DNA of 17,436 nt, taken from Chitinophagaceae bacterium UBA3961. GTDB lineage: Bacteria; Bacteroidota; Bacteroidia; Chitinophagales; Chitinophagaceae. Below are positions 1-7,550 of the stretch, one piece after another. The position numbers and the translations under genes are program-made. The stretch's first letter is position 1, and every line of letters starts with the position of its first letter. A model generated the notes under the pieces. That model ran no database searches, was not told the DNA's origin, and was given only the letters and a program-made list of their open reading frames with translations. The DNA lies in assembly GCA_002385265.1 (NCBI GenBank), contig DGDD01000218.1:1-17436 (forward strand). Direction: 5' to 3'.

Positions 1-660
1 ACCCAACTGAGGGTCGTACACAATTAGTTTGTAGCTGCCGGGTACACGGTTGTTTAAATTGAAACTATTGGCCACTATAACCCGGTTTGCATCCAACCAA
101 TTGATCTGAGAGAAGTCCATTCCGGTTGCTGTAATGTTTCGAATACTTCCGTTGTTCAAATCACAACTCGCCGGATTGATCACAATTTTGGAGGTATCCA
201 ATTTCGGACTCACATCGTACAAAGTGTAGTAATCGGAGCGAACTTCACAAAATCCATTGCTGATTCTCATTCTATAAGAACCTGCTGCAACATTGTTTAA
301 ATCTGAACCGGAACCCACTACCTGGCCTGCCGTATTTTCCCAGATAATTTGTGTAGCATTTTTGGGAACCATACCGGTAATGCGACCCGTAGGTTTCGCA
401 CAACGGGTATGCGTTAATCGAACGCCATTGGTGGTTGAGTCAATGGAAAGTGTTTGGTCGGCAATGGTGAATTTGAAAGACTCTTCGCAAGTTTCATTTC
501 CTATCGAGAGCTTCAAATAATAATCGCCCGGACCAACATTTTTCAAGCAAGTATCTGTTCCCACAATTGCACCTGATTGATCTTCCCAGCGCCAACGGGT
601 GCCGCTGATGATGTTCAACCCACAGATGCTTCCTAGATCACCCAAACAACGAATAGGGTT
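1..660 (-). repeat. Protein-level tandem repeats of about 82 residues (about 245 bp)
   Basis: Three copies, the third cut by the window edge, lie in the 3' part of the beta-helix gene. Landmark residues recur at constant spacing: Trp 539/621/702 and Gly-x-Tyr 559/641/722 (82, then 81 residues). The copies are well diverged, so this is an old domain duplication and not a recent DNA-level repeat. They resemble the small beta-sandwich repeats of Bacteroidota adhesins such as SprB-type proteins; that likeness is inferred from pattern only. Confidence 0.7.
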
Positions 661-2202
661 TATCACCACTCCGGCTCCGTTCACTTCCGGCATAGAATAT
701 TCTGATGTGCTGATGCCTGTTGAAGTAGCTGTTGCAATTACATTTTCTCTGGCAAGGGGTCCATTGTAACGCCATTGTCCCAGCGCGTTTGCTTGAACCG
801 TTGCAAAATAAGTTTTGCCTTCGCAGCCGGGGCACTCATCATCGTAAAACAATTCTATGGTTGCATTGGGTAGTGAAGTGCCTGATACAATTCCAAACAA
901 TACATTCAATTGGTTGATGGTAACAAAAGGTTGTTTCAAGCCATTGTTGAGAACATTCCAATTGAGGATTTTGATGGCGCGCTTCGAATTACAAAAAGTG
1001 CTGTTGTGTTGAATCGCAATATCGCCGCAGGAATTGCTTGTTATGGCTCCTTCATTCCAATGACGGATTGAATTGCCCAGTTTCAAATCGGTAGGATCAC
1101 CAATCAATCCCGTTTTACAATCGTACAAGAGAATGGCCGTTCCATAATTGCTGTTTCTTGGAGCCACTCCATTATCATCGAATCCTATTTGATTGTTTTG
1201 TATGAAGAACTTGGTGAGAAGGGAATTGAGGACAATTCCAAATGCACGTTGCCGACCTCCGATATAATTATTCGTGATTTTCACCGGCGGGAATCCTCTT
1301 CTCCATGAATTCACTTTGCTGATGTTTATTGCGGTGCCGGTTGCAATGTCGAGGTATTGATCAAAATAGTCGACACCGAAGTAGTTATTGTCGATAGTAA
1401 CGCCTCCATCTATACCCGATACGAATTCACCGCTTACTTGAATATCGGTAATGTTGGAGTTGAAATAGTTTTTGTCTTCGCGGTTTGGTCCCCCCACTAC
1501 TACACCTTGGGTTTGATCAAGGATCACACCCAATCCATTTGCAGTTGGAACTGCCACGCGTCCGGTAGATTGAATGCTCTTTCCATCGGTATCAATTCCA
1601 AAAAAGTTGGCCTGCACTTTCACGTTTTGAGAATAACTAAATCGTGCATTGATTTCGCTAAAAACGGCGCGGGTAAATCCGGTGAAAACATTTCCTTTAA
1701 AGGCTTCACCTATAACGATGTTTGAAGACTGTGAAATGTACAGTCCTTGAATGGGGGAGTAGGGGAGATTGGTGACGCGGTCGAGCACTGCTGCTTTAAA
1801 ATAGATTCCGAAAATGCTCACATTGGAAGCTCCGGAAAGATCGAGTAGTGTAAGGGTGCCGCCTCCACCATAAAGTCCTTCGAATGCAATGATCACTTTT
1901 GCGCCTGTTACGCCGAGGGCTGCTCCGGGGTTTGAAGTTCCGTCGATTACTATATTGGAACTCACAATGGGCAAGGGTTGGGCAAAAGGAACCGTAATTT
2001 GGGCTGGACCTCTATTGGAAGGGAGGTTAAAATTGATAAAATCGGTGGTTAAAGTGCCATTGGCATTTGCTTGTTCGATCGCATCCCGAAGTGATCCGGG
2101 GCCCGCATTATTGGTGTTGGTGACCGTGAAGACCGCTCCAAAACCCAAGAAGGGGGCGCCTGATAAAGCCAAAATCATGGATAATAGGCGGAAAATTCTC
2201 AT
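1..2202 (-). CDS. Large secreted beta-helix protein with tandem C-terminal repeats (3' end outside window)
   Basis: The frame is open for 734 codons from the ATG at 2202 to the left edge, so the C-terminus is missing. Residues 1 to about 23 read as a signal peptide (MRIFRLLSMILALSG...). A VTNTNNAGPGSLRDAIEQAN segment follows at 27-46; this PGSLRDAI-type opening is common in surface proteins with a right-handed parallel beta-helix. Residues about 70-430 are rich in short beta and Asn/Gly turns (NNYFG, NNYIGG, QNNQIG), as expected for beta-helix coils. About 430-510 resembles an Ig-like domain. From about 515 there are three repeats of about 82 residues, with Cys at 519, 601 and 680, Trp at 539, 621 and 702, and a GDYYL/GSYRM/GSYKL strand at 559, 641 and 722. 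Repeats like these often precede a gliding-motility or T9SS C-terminal anchor, which would lie outside the window. The likely role is cell-surface or extracellular; the ligand is unknown. It is divergent from ileS. Confidence 0.85.
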   Translation of the reverse strand, partial: MRIFRLLSMILALSGAPFLGFGAVFTVTNTNNAGPGSLRDAIEQANANGTLTTDFINFNLPSNRGPAQITVPFAQPLPIVSSNIVIDGTSNPGAALGVTGAKVIIAFEGLYGGGGTLTLLDLSGASNVSIFGIYFKAAVLDRVTNLPYSPIQGLYISQSSNIVIGEAFKGNVFTGFTRAVFSEINARFSYSQNVKVQANFFGIDTDGKSIQSTGRVAVPTANGLGVILDQTQGVVVGGPNREDKNYFNSNITDIQVSGEFVSGIDGGVTIDNNYFGVDYFDQYLDIATGTAINISKVNSWRRGFPPVKITNNYIGGRQRAFGIVLNSLLTKFFIQNNQIGFDDNGVAPRNSNYGTAILLYDCKTGLIGDPTDLKLGNSIRHWNEGAITSNSCGDIAIQHNSTFCNSKRAIKILNWNVLNNGLKQPFVTINQLNVLFGIVSGTSLPNATIELFYDDECPGCEGKTYFATVQANALGQWRYNGPLARENVIATATSTGISTSEYSMPEVNGAGVVINPIRCLGDLGSICGLNIISGTRWRWEDQSGAIVGTDTCLKNVGPGDYYLKLSIGNETCEESFKFTIADQTLSIDSTTNGVRLTHTRCAKPTGRITGMVPKNATQIIWENTAGQVVGSGSDLNNVAAGSYRMRISNGFCEVRSDYYTLYDVSPKLDTSKIVINPASCDLNNGSIRNITATGMDFSQINWLDANRVIVANSFNLNNRVPGSYKLIVYDPQLG

Positions 2203-2284
2203 AACAGCGCCTTAAAGATACATTTTTGGCCCGGCACCTCCTAATAAATGCCCATCCGTGGCGGCTTTTACGAGGCTTTTTCAG

Positions 2285-2292
2285 TACCTTCG
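2285..2292 (+). promoter_or_regulatory. Possible -7 element of the ileS promoter
   Basis: TACCTTCG matches the Bacteroidota -7 consensus TAnnTTTG at all but one fixed position and lies 34 bases before the ileS ATG. No convincing TTG -33 element was found at the usual distance. A weaker opposite-strand match (TATCTTTA, 2213-2220) sits so close to the start of the divergent beta-helix gene that it would leave almost no leader. Confidence 0.35.
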
Positions 2293-2326
2293 CGGTCCTT
2301 ATTAAAATCCGGAAAGGATCATCAAT

Positions 2327-5300
2327 ATGACTTCAAGTTATCGTGAGTTTTCGCAGCTCAATTTGCCTGCCATGGAGCAGGAAATTCTTGCTAAATGGCA
2401 GGAACACCAAGCTTTTGAAAAAAGTGTGAGTTTACGAGAAGGAGCCCCCCACTTCGTGTTTTTCGAAGGACCTCCAAGTGCCAACGGTATGCCCGGTATT
2501 CACCACGTTATTTCCCGTACGTTGAAGGACATGGTTTGTCGCTATAAAACCATGCAAGGTTTTCAAGTGAACAGAAAAGGCGGTTGGGATACACACGGTT
2601 TACCAATTGAACTGGGTGTAGAAAAAGAATTGGGGATCACTAAAGAAGATATTGGAGTAAAGATCACTGTAGAAGAATACAACCAAAAATGTAGAGAGGC
2701 AGTACTTCGCTATAAAGACAAGTGGGATGACCTCACTCGTAAAATGGGTTATTGGGTAGACCTCGATGATCCCTACATCACTTTCGAAAATTCTTACATT
2801 GAAACCCTATGGTGGTTGTTGCAACAACTCTATAAAAAGGGCTTGTTGTACGAAAGCGTAAGCATTCAACCCTATTCACCTGCAGCAGGTACCGGATTAA
2901 GCTCTCACGAATTGAACCAGCCCGGAACCTACAAAGATGTAAAGGATACCAGTGCGGTGGCCATGTTCAAAGCCGTAAAAGGAGAAAAAACCAATTTCCT
3001 TTTTGAGGCAGCAGGCGATGAGGAGTTGTTTTTTATGGCTTGGACCACTACTCCTTGGACCCTTCCCTCCAACCTCGGTTTAACGGTTGGTCCAAACATC
3101 GATTATGTATTGGTGAAAACCTTCAATCCCTATACTTACTTACCTGTTCACGTGGTATTGGCAGAAGCCTTATTAGGTAAGTATTTCAAACAAGAAGGAA
3201 GAGATGCATCTTTTGAAGAGTACAAGGGTGGAGATAAAATTATTCCTTGGACCGTGAAAACGGCGTTCAAAGGATCAATGATCGAAGGCGCTTATTATGA
3301 GCAATTGCTTCCTTTTGAAGCCAATAGCTTAGAGGCGATTCAAAACATCACTCCTGGTGCAGATCCATTTAAGGTAATTGGTGGCGATTTCGTTACCACA
3401 GAAGACGGTACCGGTATTGTTCATACAGCTCCTGCTTTTGGTGCCGATGACTACAAAGTGGGTAAGAAATTCAATATTGGTATTCTTACATTGGTTGACC
3501 GTGAAGGAAAGTTTGTAAATGGTTTGGGTGAATTCAGCGGCAGATACGTGAAGAACTACAAAGACGAACAGGCTTATGTAGATGTGAACGTAGATATTTC
3601 TGTAAAACTCAAAAAAGAAAACAGAGCTTTCAAAGTAGAGAAATACGAACACAATTATCCGCATTGTTGGAGAACCGATAAACCTATTCTGTATTATCCA
3701 CTCGACGCGTGGTTTATTAGAACCACCGCCTTGAGAGATAAAATGGTAACGCTTAATAAAACCATCAACTGGAAACCTAAGTCTACCGGAGAAGGAAGAT
3801 TCGGAAACTGGTTGGAGAACATGGTGGATTGGAACTTGAGCAGAAGCCGTTTCTGGGGTACGCCGCTTCCAATTTGGAAAACGGTAGATGCCAACAACAA
3901 ATACGTAGATGAGAAAGAGGGTGGGTCTATACTCTGTATCGGAACCATAGAAGAATTGAATGAGCAAATCAGAAAGGCCAATCAAGTTTTGGGTGGTGAT
4001 GTAAACAAACACTACCTCCATGAAGGAATTTTGGATTTGCACAAACCATATGTAGACGAAATCATCTTGGTAGATGAGAAAGGCAGACCAATGCGTCGTG
4101 TTCCCGATCTGATCGACGTTTGGTTCGACAGTGGGGCGATGCCTTATGCACAGTGGGGATTGGATTATGACAAGGTAAAAGCCGGCGATCCTCGTCCATT
4201 CAAAGCTCCTTTTGGTGTGAATTTCCCTGCCGATTTCATTGCGGAAGGGGTAGACCAAACACGCGGTTGGTTCTACACTTTACATGCCATAGCCTCTTTG
4301 GTATATGAGGATGTAGCATATAAAACGGTAGTATCGAATGGATTGGTACTCGATAAGAATGGCAATAAAATGAGTAAGCGTTTGGGCAATGTGGTGGATC
4401 CATTCAAAACCATTGAAACTTATGGTGCAGATGCTACTCGTTGGTATTTGATCACCAATGCTTCTCCTTGGGATAACTTGAAATTCGACATCGAAGGAAT
4501 CAAAGAAGTACAACGTAAGTTCTTTGGTACACTCTATAACACGTATCAGTTCTTTTCACTCTATGCGAACGTAGACAAGTTTGCTTTCAAAGAAGCCTAT
4601 GTTCCATTAGAACAGCGCCCTGAAATTGACCGTTGGATCTTATCTTCTTTAAATACGGTGATCAAGAAGGCAACAGCTTTTATGGATGACTACGAGCCTA
4701 CTCAGGCCGGACGTGTTATCGAAGATTTCCTCGACGAGCATTTGAGTAACTGGTATGTGCGTTTGTGCCGTCGTCGTTTTTGGAAAGGAGAATATGAGCA
4801 CGATAAGATCTGTGCTTATCAAACTTTGTACGAATGTGTAGAAACCATCACTCGTTTGATGGCTCCAATCGCTCCATTCTTCAGTGATATGGTATTCCGT
4901 CAATTGAATGCCGTTACCGGTCGCTTTACGGTAGAATCGGTGCATCATGCCGATTATCCGAAAGTAAATGAGGCGGTAATTGATCAGAGTTTGGAAGAAA
5001 GAATGCAATTGGCGCAAGATGCTTCTTCTTTGGTATTGAGTTTGCGTAAGAAGGTCAACATTAAAGTGCGTCAACCGCTTCAAAAAGTGCTGATTCCGGT
5101 GCTCGATCCTGCCATGAAGTCGCAATTGGAGAAAATTGAAGATTTGGTAAAAGCAGAGGTAAATGTGAAGGAGATTCAGTACTTGGTGGAGGATACAGGA
5201 TTTATTAAAAAGAAGATCAAGCCTAATTATATTGCCTTGGGTAAGAAACTGGGGGCCAAGATGAAAGCAGTTGCTTCATTACTCACAGGTTTTACACAAG

Positions 5301-5731
5301 AGCAGATTTCGGGGTTGGAAAAAGAGGGGTCTGTTTCATTGTTAATTGATAACGAACCCTTAATATTACAAATCCATGAGGTAGAGATCAGTAGCGAAGA
5401 TATTCCGGGCTGGATGGTAGCCACCAAAGACAGACTGACAGTTGCTTTGGACGTTACAGTAACCCCGGAATTAGAGCAAGAGGGTAATGCCAGAGAATTG
5501 GTGAACCGTATACAGAAAATCCGTAAAGATTCGGGTTTTGAATTGACAGACAGGATCTTAGTAAAAGTTACTGACAACGAAAATTTACGATCATCCGTAG
5601 CTCAATTTAATGCCTATATTTGCGCCGAAATTCTGGCAGATTCGCTGGAAATAGTATCCGAATTACCCGATGGCACTGAAATTGAAGTAAATGAGATTCC
5701 ATTAAAAGTATTCGTTACTAAAAAAGCCTAA
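2327..5731 (+). CDS. ileS: Isoleucyl-tRNA synthetase (IleRS type 2-like, GXHH signature)
   Basis: Charges tRNA-Ile with isoleucine in the cytoplasm. At 1134 residues it is longer than the roughly 930-1050 of most bacterial IleRS. The class I catalytic fold opens with PPSANGMPGIHHVISRTLKD at 49-68; the usual HIGH tetrad is replaced by GIHH at 57-60. KMSKR is at 681-685. The CP1 editing domain shows the Thr-rich TTTPWTLPSN (240-249) and a GTGIVHTAPAFGADD stretch (361-375), so hydrolytic editing of Val-tRNA-Ile should be intact. The anticodon-binding and C-terminal regions follow. No cysteine cluster for the C-terminal zinc ribbon of type 1 enzymes is visible, which with the GXHH motif points to type 2. 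The ATG at 2327 is preceded by GGAAAGGA. The stop lies 3 bases before the DksA-like start, so the two genes are surely cotranscribed. Confidence 0.98.
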   Translation: MTSSYREFSQLNLPAMEQEILAKWQEHQAFEKSVSLREGAPHFVFFEGPPSANGMPGIHHVISRTLKDMVCRYKTMQGFQVNRKGGWDTHGLPIELGVEKELGITKEDIGVKITVEEYNQKCREAVLRYKDKWDDLTRKMGYWVDLDDPYITFENSYIETLWWLLQQLYKKGLLYESVSIQPYSPAAGTGLSSHELNQPGTYKDVKDTSAVAMFKAVKGEKTNFLFEAAGDEELFFMAWTTTPWTLPSNLGLTVGPNIDYVLVKTFNPYTYLPVHVVLAEALLGKYFKQEGRDASFEEYKGGDKIIPWTVKTAFKGSMIEGAYYEQLLPFEANSLEAIQNITPGADPFKVIGGDFVTTEDGTGIVHTAPAFGADDYKVGKKFNIGILTLVDREGKFVNGLGEFSGRYVKNYKDEQAYVDVNVDISVKLKKENRAFKVEKYEHNYPHCWRTDKPILYYPLDAWFIRTTALRDKMVTLNKTINWKPKSTGEGRFGNWLENMVDWNLSRSRFWGTPLPIWKTVDANNKYVDEKEGGSILCIGTIEELNEQIRKANQVLGGDVNKHYLHEGILDLHKPYVDEIILVDEKGRPMRRVPDLIDVWFDSGAMPYAQWGLDYDKVKAGDPRPFKAPFGVNFPADFIAEGVDQTRGWFYTLHAIASLVYEDVAYKTVVSNGLVLDKNGNKMSKRLGNVVDPFKTIETYGADATRWYLITNASPWDNLKFDIEGIKEVQRKFFGTLYNTYQFFSLYANVDKFAFKEAYVPLEQRPEIDRWILSSLNTVIKKATAFMDDYEPTQAGRVIEDFLDEHLSNWYVRLCRRRFWKGEYEHDKICAYQTLYECVETITRLMAPIAPFFSDMVFRQLNAVTGRFTVESVHHADYPKVNEAVIDQSLEERMQLAQDASSLVLSLRKKVNIKVRQPLQKVLIPVLDPAMKSQLEKIEDLVKAEVNVKEIQYLVEDTGFIKKKIKPNYIALGKKLGAKMKAVASLLTGFTQEQISGLEKEGSVSLLIDNEPLILQIHEVEISSEDIPGWMVATKDRLTVALDVTVTPELEQEGNARELVNRIQKIRKDSGFELTDRILVKVTDNENLRSSVAQFNAYICAEILADSLEIVSELPDGTEIEVNEIPLKVFVTKKA

Positions 5732-5734
5732 TAT

Positions 5735-6595
5735 ATGGCCACCAAGAAAAAAGCAGCAGCTAAACCGGCGAAGAGTGCGGCACCTGCAAAAAAAGCAGCC
5801 CCTAAGAAGGCAGCTCCGAAAAAAGCGGCGCCTGCGGCGAAAGCAAAACCGGCACCTGCTAAGGCAGCACCTGCGAAAGCAGCTCCAGCCAAAGCAAAGC
5901 CTGCAGCTCCTGCTAAACCGATTGCAAAAGCAGCCCCCGCTCCTAAAAAAGTAGAGGTGAAGAAGCCTGAGCCGAAAAAGCCAGAGCCCAAAAAGCCCGT
6001 TGCCAAGGCTGCAGAAGTTAAACCTGAACCTAAAGCACCGGAAAAAACTCCGGAACAAAAATTAGTGTCCGTTCCACCACCACCGCCTAGCAAAAAGAAG
6101 CCCGAGCCTTCTAAACCGGTGAATGTGGTGATTCCTGAACTAAGCACCAAAAGTGCTAGAAAATACGAGCCTAATTTTACCAAATCCGTATTAGATCAAC
6201 CTGAAAACGTGCAAACCGGACCCACCATGAGATACAGTGATAGTGATTTACAAGAATTCCGTGAATTGATCCAAAAGAAATTGGATCAAGCAAAGAAAGA
6301 ATTGGCTTACCTCCAAGGCTTGATTACCCGTAAAGATGAAATGGGTGGTGACGAAACTGAAAATCGTTACATGACCATGGAAGACGGAAGTATGAGCATG
6401 GAGCGCGAACAATTGGCTCAAATGGCCAGTCGCCAAATCACTTACATCGATCACCTCGAAAAAGCATTGATGCGCATCGAGAATAAAACCTACGGTATCT
6501 GCCGCGTTACCGGAAAGTTGATCGACAAAGCACGTTTAAGAGCTGTGCCTCATGCTACTTTGAGCATTGAAGCAAAGCAAATGATGAACAAATAG
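5735..6595 (+). CDS. DksA/TraR-family protein with Ala/Lys/Pro-rich N-terminal tail
   Basis: Residues about 165-286 match the DksA/TraR fold: a helical hairpin (about 168-250) and the globular end with YGICRVTGKLI (253-263) and RLRAVPHATLSIEAK. DksA-type proteins act through the RNA polymerase secondary channel, often with ppGpp. The C4 zinc finger is degenerate: Cys256 is the only cysteine in the protein, so tetrahedral Cys4 zinc binding is impossible. This Thr/Ser-substituted finger is, from memory, usual for the ileS-linked DksA-like protein of Bacteroidota. Residues 1 to about 130 are low complexity (KAAPKKAAPKKAAP, KKPEPKKPEPKKP, then PPPPP), strongly basic, and resemble the tails of bacterial histone H1-like proteins, hinting at nucleic-acid binding. 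M165 would make a protein of normal family length, but the ATG at 5735, 3 bases after ileS, and the unbroken frame favour the long form. A terminator follows; no lspA lies next to it. Confidence 0.88.
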   Translation: MATKKKAAAKPAKSAAPAKKAAPKKAAPKKAAPAAKAKPAPAKAAPAKAAPAKAKPAAPAKPIAKAAPAPKKVEVKKPEPKKPEPKKPVAKAAEVKPEPKAPEKTPEQKLVSVPPPPPSKKKPEPSKPVNVVIPELSTKSARKYEPNFTKSVLDQPENVQTGPTMRYSDSDLQEFRELIQKKLDQAKKELAYLQGLITRKDEMGGDETENRYMTMEDGSMSMEREQLAQMASRQITYIDHLEKALMRIENKTYGICRVTGKLIDKARLRAVPHATLSIEAKQMMNK

Positions 6596-6614
6596 TTCCA
6601 GAAGTCAAATAACC

Positions 6615-6649
6615 AGCCGGAGCACAAACACTGTGCCCCGGCTTTTTTT
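6615..6649 (+). terminator. Rho-independent terminator of the ileS operon
   Basis: An 11-bp stem with one mismatch (AGCCGGAGCAC / GTGCCCCGGCT, 6615-6625 and 6633-6643) and a 7-base loop is followed by seven T. It lies 19 bases after the DksA-like stop codon. Confidence 0.9.
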
Positions 6650-6697
6650 ATGTAACACCCTTACTTTCAACTGGGAATCTTCGTACATGCAGGTGTC

Positions 6698-6727
6698 TTG
6701 ACTCGCATTGTTGATCTGATAACTTTG
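6698..6727 (+). promoter_or_regulatory. Bacteroidota-type promoter of the DUF4397 lipoprotein gene
   Basis: TTG at 6698-6700, a 19-base spacer and TAACTTTG at 6720-6727, a full match to the TAnnTTTG -7 consensus. It would give a leader of about 70 bases before the ATG at 6806. The position just after the ileS operon terminator fits an independent transcription unit. Confidence 0.6.
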
Positions 6728-6805
6728 AGTGGATAAGATCCCGTTGAATTTTGAAGCGTGTAAAATGGATTTTTAGGTTAAAACCAAACGATACAATCAA
6801 TTACT

Positions 6806-7504
6806 ATGAAAAAGAACATTGGATTGCTGCTGACTTTTGTTGCAGGCTTGCTGCTGTCTTCATGTTTGAAGAACGCTAACACCGGCATCAGTGACGGACC
6901 AAAGGGCTATGTAAAAATTTTGAATGCATCAGTGGATGCGCCTCCCGTTGATTTGTATACTGAAACGGGCACAAAACTGAATTCCAACACCCAATTCGGT
7001 GCCTATAGTAATTATACCGCGGTAGATGCAGGTGGATTCAATTTTAGATTGAACGCTACAGGCACTACGGCCTATTTGGTTAAGGGCTCCATTGTTACTT
7101 CAGAGAATGCCTACTATACGTTGATCATGAATGATTCTACCAGTAAGATCAAAGCCGGATTAGTGAGCGACGAATATGTAGCCCCCGCATCAGGAAAAGC
7201 CAAAATTCGCTTTTTTCATTTGATCAGTAACGGAGGTGCCTACGACTTGTATTTAGGAAGTAATCCACTGTTCTCCGGCAGAACTTTCAATGATTACAAA
7301 ACCATTGGAGGAGGCTTTATAGAAGTGAATGCAGGAACAGTAAATTTCGATTTGAAGAATTCCGGAGTATTGAACTCTGAAGCAACGCTTTCTGCTGCTA
7401 CGCTTACGGCTGGAAAATTCTATACATTGATTGCAGTTGGCACCAGCGGTGCCGTTACCGGTCAGGGCTCTCAATTGATTCTACTTCAAGACACAGTTCA
7501 ATAA
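6806..7504 (+). CDS. DUF4397 domain lipoprotein
   Basis: A 232-residue protein with a lipoprotein signal peptide: MKKN, hydrophobic core, then LLSSC with the acylated cysteine at position 20. The mature part begins YVKILNASVDAPPVDLYTE, the typical opening of DUF4397 domains, which form beta-sandwiches common in Bacteroidota cell-envelope proteins. A second related half (KIRFFHLISNGGAYDLYLG, from about residue 132) suggests two similar lobes. It is likely anchored in the outer membrane or on the periplasmic face; no biochemical role is established for the family. It has its own promoter and terminator and lies between the ileS operon and a convergent peptidase gene, so the neighbours give no clue to function. 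Confidence 0.88.
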   Translation: MKKNIGLLLTFVAGLLLSSCLKNANTGISDGPKGYVKILNASVDAPPVDLYTETGTKLNSNTQFGAYSNYTAVDAGGFNFRLNATGTTAYLVKGSIVTSENAYYTLIMNDSTSKIKAGLVSDEYVAPASGKAKIRFFHLISNGGAYDLYLGSNPLFSGRTFNDYKTIGGGFIEVNAGTVNFDLKNSGVLNSEATLSAATLTAGKFYTLIAVGTSGAVTGQGSQLILLQDTVQ

Positions 7505-7536
7505 AAAAAACCGCCTGAATTTCAGGCGGTTTTTTT
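7503..7536. terminator. Bidirectional terminator between convergent genes
   Basis: Stem CCGCCTG / CAGGCGG (7511-7517 and 7523-7529) with loop AATTT, flanked by eight A on the left and seven T on the right. It can end the lipoprotein transcript on plus and the S9 peptidase transcript on minus; the gene stops are only 46 bases apart. Confidence 0.9.
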
Positions 7537-7550
7537 CTGCTTTAGTTCCA

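Noticed and set aside
1357..2215. Plus-strand open frames at 1357-1725 and 1889-2215
   Set aside because: They lie antisense to the long beta-helix reading frame, have no recognisable motifs, and the minus-strand frame is open for 734 codons with a signal peptide and regular repeats.
2203..2326. A T-box or other tRNA-sensing leader for ileS
   Set aside because: The gap is only 124 bases, is shared with a divergent gene, and shows no T-box sequence or specifier stem; T-boxes are also not expected in Bacteroidota.
3329..4258. A 309-codon minus-strand open frame inside ileS
   Set aside because: It is a shadow of the strongly conserved IleRS coding sequence; its translation is compositionally odd and matches no family I know.
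5755..5995. Short-period DNA repeats resembling a satellite or degenerate CRISPR
   Set aside because: The repetition follows codons of the Ala/Lys/Pro tail in frame; there are no constant repeats with unique spacers.
5702..6183. Two overlapping minus-strand frames opposite the Ala/Lys/Pro-rich tail, one Arg/Cys/Phe-rich and one Gly/Ala/Phe-rich with membrane-like look
   Set aside because: Both are mirror images of the low-complexity KAAP/KKPEP coding sequence, which explains their strange composition and lack of stops.
6596..6805. A missing lspA or small gene between the DksA-like gene and the lipoprotein gene
   Set aside because: The 210 bases hold a terminator and a promoter but no coding frame of useful length; lspA needs about 450 bases.
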